From the NCBI RefSeq assembly GCF_029909975.1, contig NZ_CP094516.1, positions 3,286,001 to 3,350,000 on the forward strand: a DNA stretch of 64,000 nt. The letters run 5' to 3'. How positions within the stretch are numbered: position 1 is the first letter of the stretch; each line of letters begins with the position of its first letter. Below the pieces are notes generated by a model, which did no database searches, had not been told where the DNA came from, and saw only the letters and a list, made by a program, of their open reading frames with translations. This stretch comes from Bradyrhizobium sp. ISRA430 (lineage in GTDB: Bacteria > Pseudomonadota > Alphaproteobacteria > Rhizobiales > Xanthobacteraceae). This document shows positions 1 to 8,929 of this stretch, in pieces. The position numbers and the translations under genes were made by a program.

Positions 1-297
1 CAGACCTGGGTGCTGCTCAACAACGTGCTGCCGGTCGCCAAGGAAAAATACGGCAGCTTCGAGCCCGAGGCGGTGCGCAAGGCCGCGCTCGACGTCGACA
101 TCCCCGCCGGCGGCACCATCCAGGGCTACGGTGTCAAGTTCTTCCCGCCAGGCACCCCGCTGTCCGGCCAGAACGAGCGCTCGACGCCAGTCGTAATGCA
201 GAACGCCGGCGAGCACATCTCGGTGGTGTGGCCAACGAATATCCGGACGCAGGACCCGGTGTTCCCGCTGCCGAAGGGCTCGACTTACGGGGCTTAG
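1..297 (+). CDS. Branched-chain amino-acid-type ABC transporter substrate-binding protein, C-terminal part
   Basis: Only the last 98 codons are in the window; the gene begins upstream of the left edge. The reading frame is open from base 1 to a TAG at 295-297. The protein closely matches the C-terminus of the complete binding protein at 43798-45108: both share a stretch with RKAALD-DIP-GGT, then GVKF, then a GQNERS motif and a final LPKG-TY. This places it in the type I periplasmic (Leu/Ile/Val-binding-like) family, which captures amino acids or related acids for an ABC importer. The rest of its transporter should lie to the left. Substrate cannot be told. Confidence 0.85.
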   Translation, partial: QTWVLLNNVLPVAKEKYGSFEPEAVRKAALDVDIPAGGTIQGYGVKFFPPGTPLSGQNERSTPVVMQNAGEHISVVWPTNIRTQDPVFPLPKGSTYGA

Positions 298-318
298 GAT
301 TTCGGACGAACGGGCGGT

Positions 319-491
319 GCACCCTCTCCCCTTGTGGGAGAGGGTGGCTCGCCGCACTAGCGGCGAGCCGGGTGATGGGTCTCTCTCCACGAGCGGACGT
401 TTGAATTCGCGGAGAGAGACCCCTCATCCGGCGCTTCGCGCCACCTTCTCCCACAAGGGGAGAAGGATTGGCTGCGTGCACGCGGCTAACC
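319..491. repeat. Intergenic palindromic repeat, copy 1
   Basis: About 173 bp, starting with a CCCTCTCCCC tract and ending in CGCGGCTAACC. A second copy in the same orientation lies at 1248-1418. Inside is a 12-bp perfect inverted repeat (377-388 and 411-422) and an outer pair built from the CTCCCC/GGGGAG tracts. It contains the GGCGCTTCGCGCC mini-hairpin. Such short palindromic units are common between genes in Bradyrhizobium; the outer arms may also end transcription of the upstream binding-protein gene. Confidence 0.75.
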
Positions 492-814
492 AATCAGCAC
501 CGCAACGATCTACAACGCTGGCGGCGTTGCAGCCGACCGTGCTTGCATCCAGCGGTAAGTCATTTCGCGCTGTAGTTGGATTTTTCGCCGCGGGGCCGCG
601 CTCTCAGGTTGTCCGACGAAGTTTTGCTGAAACACGAGCCTGCTACAGTAGGGTTTAGGTAATTGGCCCTGCTCCTTCTGCGCATACAAGCCAGTCAACC
701 ATTCGCGTATGAGCTTTGGGACTGGCGCAGTCGGCCAAGAGGCTCGCATTGGTGAGCCATCCAAGCGGGGCTCGGGAATTTCTAAAATAGTGACAGTCAA
801 CGATGGGGGTGACC

Positions 815-1000
815 ATGCCCGCCATATTCGAACTGCTCTATCGCGAATATTGCCGCGCCCGTCTCTCTGAAATGCGGAGACAGCTTCTGATCAGGGCTAA
901 GAGTCCTGAAGTCTTGCAAGCGGATTGCGCCCCTGTTGATCGGAGTAGCGATGGCCGGACGGACACGCAGGGCGAAATCCGCCACGACGTGCCGAATTGA
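815..1000 (+). CDS. Small hypothetical protein (candidate gene)
   Basis: A 61-codon frame in the lower-GC stretch between two repeat copies. The N-terminal half (PAIFELLYREYCRARLSEMR) looks like a natural amphipathic helix rich in Arg, Glu and Leu; the C-terminal half is less protein-like. The ATG at 815 has a GGGGGTGACC sequence just upstream that could be a ribosome site; an ATG at 803 is in the same frame. I do not recognise a family. It could be chance, and the support is only the start context and residue make-up. Confidence 0.3.
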   Translation: MPAIFELLYREYCRARLSEMRRQLLIRAKSPEVLQADCAPVDRSSDGRTDTQGEIRHDVPN

Positions 1001-1247
1001 ATCGCGCCACGAAACGGGGGGCTCTCCTCGCCGCAGCAGCAATCAAGAACGCGGCAACAGCTCGGGAGACAACATTGAATACGCCCGAATTCTATACTGC
1101 ATCGATCGCTTGCGTCTCGTGCCTGACCATTTTTGTTTTAATAGCTGTCGGGGCTTGGTAGGCGACGGCAAGGCCACGGCGCCCTGCGAACGTGGCCAAT
1201 CAATGCACTTGCGATGACGTGCAACACCACCCGCCACGGCGACGCCG

Positions 1248-1418
1248 CACCCTCTCCCCTTGTTGTGGGAGAGAGTGGCTCGCCAGGTGAGCGGCGAGCC
1301 GTGTGAGGGGTTCTCTCCGCGGGTGAAGCTCTCGACATTTGAAATTCGTGGAGAGAACCCCTCATCCGGCGCTTCGCGCCACCTTCTCGAAGGATTTGCT
1401 GCGAACGCGCGGCTAACC
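1248..1418. repeat. Intergenic palindromic repeat, copy 2
   Basis: Same orientation and overall sequence as 319-491. Its central inverted repeat (1306-1318 and 1350-1362, 13 bp perfect) differs from that of copy 1, yet both arms differ together so pairing is kept. The copy has lost part of the terminal CTCCCAC.AAGGGGAG arm. It lies just downstream of the oxidoreductase gene at 1427-2596 (transcribed leftwards), so it may act as that gene's 3' hairpin. Confidence 0.75.
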
Positions 1419-1426
1419 TGACAGCG

Positions 1427-2596
1427 CTACAACACCACCCGCCGTCCCTCCTCCGCCGCCCAATAGCCCGCGTAGTTGACCTTGATCGTCTCATACGCCA
1501 GCGCCAGGTCCGAGAGCGGCTGCCGTCCCGTCGCGGCGCACTCCATGAAATCCTGGATCTCCTGCAGATAGCCGCGCGTCCACTCCTCCTCGAGGCAGAC
1601 ATATTGCCAGCCGGTCTTGCGGTCGACTTTTTCGGTGATGTAGACGCTCGCGAGCTTCTCCTCGCTCGTCTGATAGCTCATCAGATGCGTGTTCGGCGTG
1701 ATGTTGGCGAACAGTGAACCGCCGGAGGTATAGGTCTCGATCAGGTTGCGCACGCCGCCCATGATCATGTCGCCGGAGAACACGGTGGCCTTGGTGCCGT
1801 CGGAGAAGGTCGCGGTCAGCGTGCCCCAGTCCTCGACGTCGACGGGGTTGGCCTTGATGTAGGTGCGCTCCTCGGGTCTGAGGCTAGCTGTGACGTTGCC
1901 GACATCGCCGGTGACACTGGCGACGCGAATGGTCTCGCCGCGCGCCTTGGCCTCGACCTGTTTGAGATAAAGCGCGGCCGAGAGTGGATGGCAGCCCATG
2001 CGGATCAGCGAGCCGCCGCCCGTCATCGCCCACTGCGCGGCGTGGACGGCGTGCGAGCCGGAATGGCTCTCTTCGCCCTTCATGAACAGGATCTTGTCCC
2101 TGGTCGCCGTGATGATCTCTGCGATCTTGGTCACCGCGGGCGCGTAGATCCAGTCCTCGGCATACATGAAGAGCTTCCCGGTGCGCTCGATCGCAACGCG
2201 CGTCGCGTCCATCTCTTCCAGCACACGCTCATACATCAGTGCCTTCGGCACGTGCCTGCCGATCGGCTGCGTGTCGCCTTCACGGCCGAAATAGCCGGCG
2301 AACGGCTTTTCGCAGATGACGTGCTTGCCGGCCTGCATGGCGGCTACGATCATTTCGGCGTGGAGATTGGGCGGCGTGCAGATGTCGACGACGTCGAGCT
2401 CGCGGTCCGCGATCAGGTCGGCAAAGCTGCGATAGAAGCGCGGGATGTGATGGCTCCGGGCAAATTCGACGACACGTTCGCCGCGCGCGGCGACCGCCGC
2501 GACCTCGACGTCAACGCCGTAAACGCGGCGAAACGCATACATGTGCAGCTCTGACACGAAGCCGCAGCCCACCATTCCCACCCTGATCTTTGTCAT
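1427..2596 (-). CDS. Gfo/Idh/MocA family oxidoreductase
   Basis: 389 aa. NAD(P)-dependent dehydrogenase of the glucose-fructose oxidoreductase/inositol dehydrogenase family, which acts on sugars, inositols or similar polyols in the cytoplasm. The N-terminal Rossmann motif GCGFVS is at residues 10-15, and the family's EKP signature (catalytic Lys) is at 96-98. Length is normal. The middle holds a C-terminal alpha/beta domain with the usual GSHAVH-type stretch and H-P-L near the substrate site. ATG at 2596 follows a weak GGGGCAA ribosome site. It stands alone, between repeats, so context does not reveal the substrate. Confidence 0.88.
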   Translation of the reverse strand: MTKIRVGMVGCGFVSELHMYAFRRVYGVDVEVAAVAARGERVVEFARSHHIPRFYRSFADLIADRELDVVDICTPPNLHAEMIVAAMQAGKHVICEKPFAGYFGREGDTQPIGRHVPKALMYERVLEEMDATRVAIERTGKLFMYAEDWIYAPAVTKIAEIITATRDKILFMKGEESHSGSHAVHAAQWAMTGGGSLIRMGCHPLSAALYLKQVEAKARGETIRVASVTGDVGNVTASLRPEERTYIKANPVDVEDWGTLTATFSDGTKATVFSGDMIMGGVRNLIETYTSGGSLFANITPNTHLMSYQTSEEKLASVYITEKVDRKTGWQYVCLEEEWTRGYLQEIQDFMECAATGRQPLSDLALAYETIKVNYAGYWAAEEGRRVVL

Positions 2597-2686
2597 CGCG
2601 AATTGCCCCCGCTTGTCGTTGAGGAAGCACTATAGCGAATTCGGGCGGGGTGCGATCGCGATTTTGCCAAAGCCCGTGCGGCCGCC

Positions 2687-2812
2687 CCTCATCCCTGCAC
2701 CACGGCGAAGCCGTTGTCGCTGGGAGCGCGGAACGCGCGTCTCGAAGGGCCCGGCTCTCGGCCTCGCCCTTCGAGACGCCGCGCAAGAGCGCGGCTCCTC
2801 AGGGTGAGGAGC
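2687..2812. repeat. Dispersed intergenic repeat with 14-bp inverted arms
   Basis: Contains a perfect 14-bp inverted repeat, 2737-2750 (GCGTCTCGAAGGGC) and 2766-2779, followed by GGCTCCTCAGGGTGAGGAGC, itself palindromic. Related units occur at 13382, 29545 and 56566. It fills most of the 245-bp gap upstream of the oxidoreductase gene. Confidence 0.65.
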
Positions 2813-2841
2813 ACCAGCGTCGTTCGCGGCAGTATGGAAGC

Positions 2842-3153
2842 TTAGTCCACCGAGACCCGCACCACGCCGGCGCTCATCATGCCGAGCGCGCGGGCGGCGG
2901 GGACGGAGAGATCGACGATGCGGCCGCGGATGAAGGGGCCGCGATCATTGACGCGGCACTGGATCGAACGTCCACCATAGGACACTGTGAGCACGCTGCC
3001 AAAGGGACGCGTCCGGTGCGCGCAGGTCATTCCGCCGCTTCTGGCGGATCTTCCGTATCCGTAGTATGAAGCAAGTCCGCTTTCGGCATGAGCCAGAGAA
3101 AGACTGGAAAGACTAAAGGCAAGACAAAAGAATAGCGTCGTCAGCGCTCGCAC
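2842..3153 (-). CDS. RlpA-like double-psi beta-barrel protein, secreted
   Basis: 103 aa from the GTG at 3153, chosen because GGGAG lies 8-9 bases upstream and because the frame then begins directly with a signal peptide (hydrophobic ALTTLFFCLAFSLSSLSLAHA). The mature part is a minimal RlpA barrel: GLASYYG, then CAHRTRPFGS, then the family hallmark VNDRGPF and a final ALGM. RlpA proteins are septal lytic transglycosylases or peptidoglycan binders in the periplasm; this one has no SPOR domain. A longer frame back to 3216 exists but adds an unlikely Arg-rich leader. A second RlpA-like gene is at 20578-21117. Confidence 0.85.
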   Translation of the reverse strand: MRALTTLFFCLAFSLSSLSLAHAESGLASYYGYGRSARSGGMTCAHRTRPFGSVLTVSYGGRSIQCRVNDRGPFIRGRIVDLSVPAARALGMMSAGVVRVSVD

Positions 3154-3256
3154 GACACCGCTCCCGGTTAGCCCTGCCCGGTGCTGCAAACGTCGACTTG
3201 TTCCCTGAGTTCCCAAAACACTGCCGGGCTGAGCCCGGCAGCGTCGTCAAACATTG

Positions 3257-4102
3257 TTACCGATTGTGAAAGACAAGTGTGCGCAACTCGATGCTCTCGC
3301 GCGGCGGTGCGTCGGCCGGCGTGGTCGGGTCGACGAAGGCGGTGTGCGGCCCGAAGCGGGTGCGGCCGTCGGTTGCGGAGTCGTAGCACTTCAGCAACAA
3401 CGCCTCGTCCGGCGTCATCTCGGGGAAATAGAACCAGCGGTGGTTCGGATTGTATTTCACCGAATAGGTCTCGCCGCTGCGGTTGGGATAGATCAGATCA
3501 GACGCGACGAGATCGTCGGGAGCCACCGTCGTGCCGTCGGCCATCGCGAGCGGTGAATCGCGCAAGGGGCCGCGGATCGGTCGCCACAGATTGATCACCT
3601 GCACACGCCCCTTGAGCAGCTCCTCGGCTTCGTCAGGCAGATGCTCGCGCACGCGGTTGGCGCCGGAGGTAATAGTCTGGTCGACGTGAACGCGCGTTGC
3701 GGGCTGGCGCGGCCCGGCGCCGCGAATGTCGGCAGCGCCATCGACGCGCTTGCGCACGGTGTGATCGAAGATGACGACGCGGTCGGCCTTCAGCGTCGCA
3801 CGCAGGAAGGCCTCGACGACGGGATAGTAGACTGCCCTCACCTCTTCATCGTTGTAGAAATCCTTGACCCGCGTCGGATGGCGGACCAGCGCAAAACCCT
3901 CGCGGTCGAGCGAGAAGTGCTCGGCGATCAGGCGTGCATCGAAGATCGGGACCTGATGCGGCTCGGGCAGCGCCGTGCTCTTCGGCTCACCCGGCGGCGG
4001 ATCGAAGGCGTAGGTGCGAGGCTTGGCCGTTGTCGGCGCGAGGTAGTTGAGTTCGGCGGTGACGAAGGGAAGCGATTCGATTTTTGTTTCTTGCAGGCCC
4101 AT
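3257..4102 (-). CDS. CmcJ/NvfI family oxidoreductase-like protein
   Basis: 281 aa from ATG 4102, preceded by a GGGAGACC ribosome site; the frame stays open further upstream but that part is not protein-like. The sequence matches the CmcJ/NvfI family, relatives of Fe(II)/2-oxoglutarate enzymes: a THVDQT-like segment (here RVHVDQT) around the middle, an INLWRPI motif, a region with KYNPNHRWFYFPEM, then LLKCYDS and a terminal FHTAF-like HTAFVDP motif. Members hydroxylate, methoxylate or halogenate small molecules, or have unknown roles. The His-X-Asp pair HVD and the later His in GPHTAF are candidate iron ligands. Substrate unknown. Confidence 0.75.
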   Translation of the reverse strand: MGLQETKIESLPFVTAELNYLAPTTAKPRTYAFDPPPGEPKSTALPEPHQVPIFDARLIAEHFSLDREGFALVRHPTRVKDFYNDEEVRAVYYPVVEAFLRATLKADRVVIFDHTVRKRVDGAADIRGAGPRQPATRVHVDQTITSGANRVREHLPDEAEELLKGRVQVINLWRPIRGPLRDSPLAMADGTTVAPDDLVASDLIYPNRSGETYSVKYNPNHRWFYFPEMTPDEALLLKCYDSATDGRTRFGPHTAFVDPTTPADAPPRESIELRTLVFHNR

Positions 4103-4490
4103 GGCCGGTCTCCCGATTTGCTCGTCTTCCTGATTTTTGACGGGGCGTAGTGCGCTGCAAGTGTGATGATGCAAATAGCAATGTGGCTGTTGCTGGAACA
4201 GGAGAATGCAGGAGGATCGTTTCGACGATGGCAGCCGGATGAGAAACGTCCTTCTCGCCTCACGGATGCTTGATGAAGCTGTGAGGTATCGTGCCCCGGA
4301 CGCAGCGCAACGCTTCTTCAGCGATGCGCTGCAAAGCCGGAGGCCCACTGAACGGGCGTGGCGAGATGCGCGGGCTTTCTCTCAAGGCCGGCCCGCTTCA
4401 TCTCGCCGCGATCGTGCTCGCCCATCTGGCCTGTATGAGCCTAATCGTGTGGTCTCGCTCTAGCCGGCTCAGCATGTGCGACCAGCAGCC
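4103..4490. other. Gene-free stretch
   Basis: Divergent intergenic region between the CmcJ-like gene and the catalase-like gene. Short frames here (for example 4206-4463) have no ribosome site and arginine-rich translations. I see no RNA gene. The right end leads into the operator array at 4491. Confidence 0.6.
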
Positions 4491-4556
4491 TTAAGAAAAA
4501 GATCAGGACAACATAAGGGACACATAAGGACTTTGGGCGCGCCGTCGCACTAGCCT
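4491..4556 (+). promoter_or_regulatory. Direct-repeat operator array and promoter of the catalase-like gene
   Basis: Four direct repeats start exactly 11 bp apart at 4492 (TAAGA), 4503 (TCAGG), 4514 (TAAGG) and 4525 (TAAGG). Twenty-two bp after the start of the last repeat is GCACTAGCCT, which can serve as an extended -10 region. The same arrangement, including the 22-bp offset to GCACTAGC, recurs at 8930-8995; about 41 of 66 positions match. An 11-bp repeat period is the signature of OmpR/PhoB-type winged-helix factors binding head to tail and replacing the -35 contact. The natural candidate is the regulator encoded at 5830-8901. Confidence 0.72.
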
Positions 4557-4725
4557 ACAGGCTGAGATTTCGCCGGTAACGCGATGCCTCGCTCACGGCG
4601 CGGCCGGACCACCGGGACTGGCTCTCCGGTTGCCCATGTTGCGCTTACGGGCTTACAATGGAACCTGCCCAGCGGCCGCAAGCGTGCGCAATGGGAAGGC
4701 GACCTTCGGGCTGGAGATCAGCGCC

Positions 4726-5823
4726 ATGTCAGCCGCTCAGTATCTGCGTTATGATCCGTCCGTCGAACAAGTCCGGCCGGACGAAGCGGAAGCCGTCGCT
4801 GCGATCGTTGCCTCGATCAAGCGGACCAGCGACTTCACCAGCAGCAAAGACGGACACCGGACCCGGCAGCAGCACGCTAAAGGCGTCGGCTTTCTCCGGG
4901 GCGAGCTCATCGTCTACGACGATTTGCCGGATCATCTGCGCCAGGGCCTGTTCGAAAAGGCAGGCACCTATCCGATCATCGTCCGCCTCTCCACCGCATT
5001 CAACAAGAGCGATCGCGTTCGTTCACCGAGAGGGTTCGCCATCAAGGTCCTGGGCGTGAGCGGCCCGCGGGCGCTCGATGACGATCACTCGACGAACCAG
5101 GATATCCTGCTCGTCAATCACACCAGCTATTTCGCGGATACCAAGGCCTATCTCGACGGCGCACAGCGCAATTTCGAGCGCAGCCTGATCCTTCCGGATT
5201 TCCTGTTCAGAGCGGGCGGATTCTTCTCGCGTATCGCGGTCGCCTTGGCGGACAAAACGGGCATTCACATCCCGATGCTCTTAAGGGCACTCGGCGATCC
5301 CGGCAACAACATCCTCGGAGAAACCTTTCACACCGAAGGTGCGCTGCGCTTCGGCGACCATGTCGCAAGGCTCCGCGTCGTACCGATGTCGGAATCGCTT
5401 CGCAAGCTCACCGGTCAACCCTGCCACGATGGCGACGATGTCGTGCTCAAATCCGTCGTTTCCTTCTTCAGCGACAATTCGGCCGAGTATGAACTGCGTG
5501 CACAGCTCTGCACCGACCTGAAGCGAACGCCGATCGAGGACGCCTCGATCGATTGGCCGGAGGACGTCTCGCCGCCGCAAGCCCTCGGCAAGATCGCTCT
5601 CCCACGCCAGGCCGCCGACAGTCCCGCGCGTCGCCTCTATGCCGATGAGGTGCTGTCGTTCGATCCGTGGCGATGCTTGGCGGCGCATCGGCCGCTCGGG
5701 TCGATCATGCGGGTGCGCAGGGATGCCTACCGCATGTCCCGCGCGCTTCGACAGCAGCACAACCAAGGCATCGCCAAGCAGCCGCCCGGAGAGCCGCAAC
5801 AGATCGCGGACTTGCCGGATTGA
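4726..5823 (+). CDS. Catalase-like heme-family protein (y4iL type)
   Basis: 365 aa from ATG 4726 (GGAG ten bases upstream); a TTG at 4630 would add an unlikely leader. It belongs to the catalase-related proteins like y4iL of rhizobial plasmids. Catalase landmarks visible: distal His50 in QQHAKGVG, the VRLST plus SPRGFAIK block (residues 86-107), and Asn131 in LLVNHTSYF. The proximal heme-ligand motif R-x-x-x-Y of true catalases is not seen; the matching place reads SFDPWRCLAAHRPLG. It may be a peroxidase or lipid-peroxide enzyme rather than a catalase. The operator array at 4491 lies about 170 bp upstream. It meets the regulator gene tail to tail with only 6 bp between stops. Confidence 0.82.
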   Translation: MSAAQYLRYDPSVEQVRPDEAEAVAAIVASIKRTSDFTSSKDGHRTRQQHAKGVGFLRGELIVYDDLPDHLRQGLFEKAGTYPIIVRLSTAFNKSDRVRSPRGFAIKVLGVSGPRALDDDHSTNQDILLVNHTSYFADTKAYLDGAQRNFERSLILPDFLFRAGGFFSRIAVALADKTGIHIPMLLRALGDPGNNILGETFHTEGALRFGDHVARLRVVPMSESLRKLTGQPCHDGDDVVLKSVVSFFSDNSAEYELRAQLCTDLKRTPIEDASIDWPEDVSPPQALGKIALPRQAADSPARRLYADEVLSFDPWRCLAAHRPLGSIMRVRRDAYRMSRALRQQHNQGIAKQPPGEPQQIADLPD

Positions 5824-5829
5824 GCCCGA

Positions 5830-8800
5830 TCACGTCCGTCCCGTGGTTTTGGTCCCGACGTCCCGGCTGGCGTCGAAAAGCGCCGCCGACAGCAACGGAT
5901 CTCCCGGATCGAGCGACTGGGCCAGCGACGCGATCACCCGGCCGGCGCGGTCTTGCCACTTGGCTGCCTTTTGCGCGTGCCCGAGGCTCTCATAGAGCAC
6001 CGCGGACGTGCGGTAGGCGCGCCACGCAGCGTTCGGCAGCCTGCCACGACGGACGATCGAAATCGCCGCCGACAGATGGTCTCTGGCCGTCTGCGTGTCG
6101 TGCTTCAGCAGCGCAATTCTCGCCATCGCGTCGTGAGACAGCACGAGAAACGGCCGGTCGGGCGCAGCGCTCGTCACCGCATGAAGCTGGCTGGCCCAAC
6201 TCTGGGCGCGATCCAGATCGCCGATCGCGATCCAGTAGTCGCAGCAGGTCAAGAGATACTGAGGAATGACCAGCGATTCCATCGGAACGTGGTCTACCTC
6301 CATTCGCCGCTCCAGGGCATCGAGATGCTGCCGCGCCACGGCTAAGTTGCGCATCCTGACGTGGGCGCGCGCGAGCAGGTTCCTGCCGACGAAGAAGGTG
6401 AACGGATTTGCCTCGATCATCGGGCCGAGCGCCTCCTCCCCGCGTCGCGCCGCGCTGCCATATTCCTCGGCCTCGGAATGCAGCCACCCGATCGTGAGCT
6501 GACATAGTGCGATGGCCTGCGGATTTGCATTCCGCTCCGAGATGGTCAATGTAGCGGCGACGCTCCTTTGCATCCGCCCCCATTCGCCGAGATAGATCTG
6601 CGCAAAGGCCTCGACGGATTCATAGAGCGCGAACAGGTAGACGTCGCCGAGCAGCCGCGCGAGCTCCTTCCCCCTGGTCGTCGCTTCGCAGCAGGCCGGG
6701 TAGTTCGATCGCAGGAACTCCAGCACCATCTCCATCGAGCAGCGCCGGAGCCGCATGCTCAGATCCTGCGAGTCCGTGATCAGCCTTGATGCGCGCTCGG
6801 AAAGCTCCGCATTCTCGCGGTCCCAGCCGCGCAGCATCAGCTTCAAATTGGCGAAGTTGCCCTGGACCAGCGCGCCGAACGCGGCGTCGTCAATCGCACG
6901 GCTCTTCGCCAGGGCCTGTTCGGCGAACGGTAGGCTCTGGCGCCGGTCGACGTAAAGACAGAACCTGCTGAGATCGACCAGCGCGTTCACCTCTTCACGC
7001 ACGAGTCCGTTCTCCGCCGCGTGTGCGACCACCGCGCCGAGGTCCTGGAGCGAATTCAGGAAATCGCCACCGGCGCGCCAGGCCCACGCTCGCTGGAGCA
7101 GCAGCTTCAGACGCGTCGCCACCTGAAATTCGGGCGGCAGATGCGGCACCAGCTCCAAGGCCCGAGACAAATAGTTCGCGGCCTCGCGCGTGCTGAACCG
7201 CCGCGCCGAGCCCTCGGCAGCCATTCCCAGATACTGCATCGCCTTGGGGAAATCGCGGCCCAATTCGAAGTGGCGCGCGAGCACGGCAGCGATCTCCCGC
7301 GCCTGCGGCCCATATCCCCGTTCGAGGCCTGCCCCGAGGCTCGCATGGGTTTTGGTGCGGCGCGCGGGCGCAAGCCGCTGATACAGCGTCTCCTGGTAAA
7401 GCGCGTGCTGGAAGGCATAACGCCCGGAGACCTCTCCGTTCGGCCATTCGGTGATGCCATCGACGACGATGATGCGGCCGGCCCGCGCGAGGTCCTCGCA
7501 CATTTGCTCGACCTCCAGCACGGGGCGGTCCAGCACGCCGGAAACCTGGAGCGCTGAAAACTCCGCACCCGCCGCGCTTGCGACCTCGAGCAGACTGCGC
7601 TCCTCCGCCGTGAGGTGATCGATCTGCTGCGTGATCATGCCTTCCAGATCACGCGGCATGCTGTCGTGCAAGGCGGCCTCTTCGCGGACCAGCCGCCATC
7701 CTGCGTCGTCCTCGACGAGCGCACCTTGCGCCACGAGATGATCGACGAGCGACGTTACGAACAACGGCTGTCCGCCGGTCCGCGCGAAAATGCGCTCGAC
7801 AAGGTCCCTGGCAAAATCGGTAGAGTTGAAGCGCAAGGCAAGATAGCGCTCGACGTCGACGCCGGTCAGCCGATCGAGCGCGAGCTCGGCGGCGTGCCCG
7901 TGAATCCGCAAGTCCTGGTGAACGGCACGGACGGGATGCCCGCCGACCGCGACTTCCATGGGCCGATAGGTCGCCAGGACAAGGATCGCCGCCTTCCGAT
8001 CCCGGCGCGCGAGCCGCGAAAGCACGTCGACGGTTGCGAAATCGCTCCAATGCAGGTCTTCGAGAATGATCACCCATGGGCGCACGGCGGCGAGGCTTTC
8101 CATGAGATCGGCGAATTCGCGCAGCATGCGCTCGCGCGTTGCGCCAAAGACTTCGTGCTGGAAGGCGGCGCGATCTGCTTCGCCGAGGAATCCGGGCATC
8201 TGCGCGAGCCAGGTCGGCGCGTGGTCGCGTATGGACGCAAGCAACGACGCACCTTCAGTGCCGCGGCAGCGCTCGTTCAGCGCTTCGATGAGCGGCAGAA
8301 ACGCCTCGTGGGTGCCAAACAGCTCGTTGCAGTTACAATGCAGCACGCCAAGTCCCTGCCGCTCGATCCTGTCGAGCGTCATTTGAACGAGTGTCGTTTT
8401 GCCGATTCCCGCCTCGCCGGTGATGAAGACGACCTGACGCTGCCCGGTCCGCGCGAGTTGCAACGCCTTGTCCAGCGTCTCGAGCGCGGCAGCACGCCCT
8501 ACTCGCCATTGCCGGCGTCGATCGACGATCTGCTCGGCGGCGGAAGCCCCTTCCTCGACCACCTGTTCGACTGCAACCCGCTCGGCGGTCGTGACCGCTG
8601 CAATGAAGCGATAGCCGCGTCGCGTGACCGTCTCGATGTAGTTGGGAGACTGCCTGTCATCGCCGAGCGCCGAGCGCAGCGCGTTCATGGCGACGGCAAG
8701 GCTCGACTCGCTGACGTGCAGGTCGGACCAGACCGAATCGAGCAGCTCTTCCTTGGTGACGAGCTCGCCGGGGCGGCCGACCAGACAGCAAAGAACCTCG

Positions 8801-8901
8801 AACGGCTTCGGCGCCAGCGCGATCCGCTCCCGTCCTCGCCACAATAGCGCGTTCGCCCGATCGAGCCGAAATTCACCAAAGGCAAGCGCGTCCGTACGCA
8901 T
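5830..8901 (-). CDS. Winged-helix transcriptional regulator with ATPase and TPR-like domains
   Basis: 1023 aa. Residues about 6-102 are an OmpR/CadC-type DNA-binding winged helix (FGEFRLD, then LAPKPFEVLCCLV, then TRRGYRFI). Residues about 135-400 are an AAA/STAND-type ATPase with Walker A GEAGIGKT at 162-169 and a hydrophobic WVIILEDLHW Walker B. The C-terminal 500 residues are helical and TPR-like (many Ala/Leu/Arg pairs), likely the signal-sensing part. There is no membrane segment. ATG 8901 is chosen because GGAGGTCGGAG precedes it; the upstream TTG at 8949 lies inside the operator array. Such proteins switch on target genes on ligand binding. The array at 8930 sits 30 bp from its start, suggesting autoregulation as well as control of 4726 and 9106. 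Confidence 0.88.
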   Translation of the reverse strand: MRTDALAFGEFRLDRANALLWRGRERIALAPKPFEVLCCLVGRPGELVTKEELLDSVWSDLHVSESSLAVAMNALRSALGDDRQSPNYIETVTRRGYRFIAAVTTAERVAVEQVVEEGASAAEQIVDRRRQWRVGRAAALETLDKALQLARTGQRQVVFITGEAGIGKTTLVQMTLDRIERQGLGVLHCNCNELFGTHEAFLPLIEALNERCRGTEGASLLASIRDHAPTWLAQMPGFLGEADRAAFQHEVFGATRERMLREFADLMESLAAVRPWVIILEDLHWSDFATVDVLSRLARRDRKAAILVLATYRPMEVAVGGHPVRAVHQDLRIHGHAAELALDRLTGVDVERYLALRFNSTDFARDLVERIFARTGGQPLFVTSLVDHLVAQGALVEDDAGWRLVREEAALHDSMPRDLEGMITQQIDHLTAEERSLLEVASAAGAEFSALQVSGVLDRPVLEVEQMCEDLARAGRIIVVDGITEWPNGEVSGRYAFQHALYQETLYQRLAPARRTKTHASLGAGLERGYGPQAREIAAVLARHFELGRDFPKAMQYLGMAAEGSARRFSTREAANYLSRALELVPHLPPEFQVATRLKLLLQRAWAWRAGGDFLNSLQDLGAVVAHAAENGLVREEVNALVDLSRFCLYVDRRQSLPFAEQALAKSRAIDDAAFGALVQGNFANLKLMLRGWDRENAELSERASRLITDSQDLSMRLRRCSMEMVLEFLRSNYPACCEATTRGKELARLLGDVYLFALYESVEAFAQIYLGEWGRMQRSVAATLTISERNANPQAIALCQLTIGWLHSEAEEYGSAARRGEEALGPMIEANPFTFFVGRNLLARAHVRMRNLAVARQHLDALERRMEVDHVPMESLVIPQYLLTCCDYWIAIGDLDRAQSWASQLHAVTSAAPDRPFLVLSHDAMARIALLKHDTQTARDHLSAAISIVRRGRLPNAAWRAYRTSAVLYESLGHAQKAAKWQDRAGRVIASLAQSLDPGDPLLSAALFDASRDVGTKTTGRT

Positions 8902-8929
8902 CGCTCCGACCTCCGGATGGTCCCCAATC

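Noticed and set aside
4206..4463. 85-codon frame before the catalase-like gene
   Set aside because: No ribosome site and Arg-rich chance-like sequence.
7615..8847. 410-codon open frame inside the regulator gene
   Set aside because: Opposite-strand shadow of the ATPase and winged-helix part; no start signal or motif.
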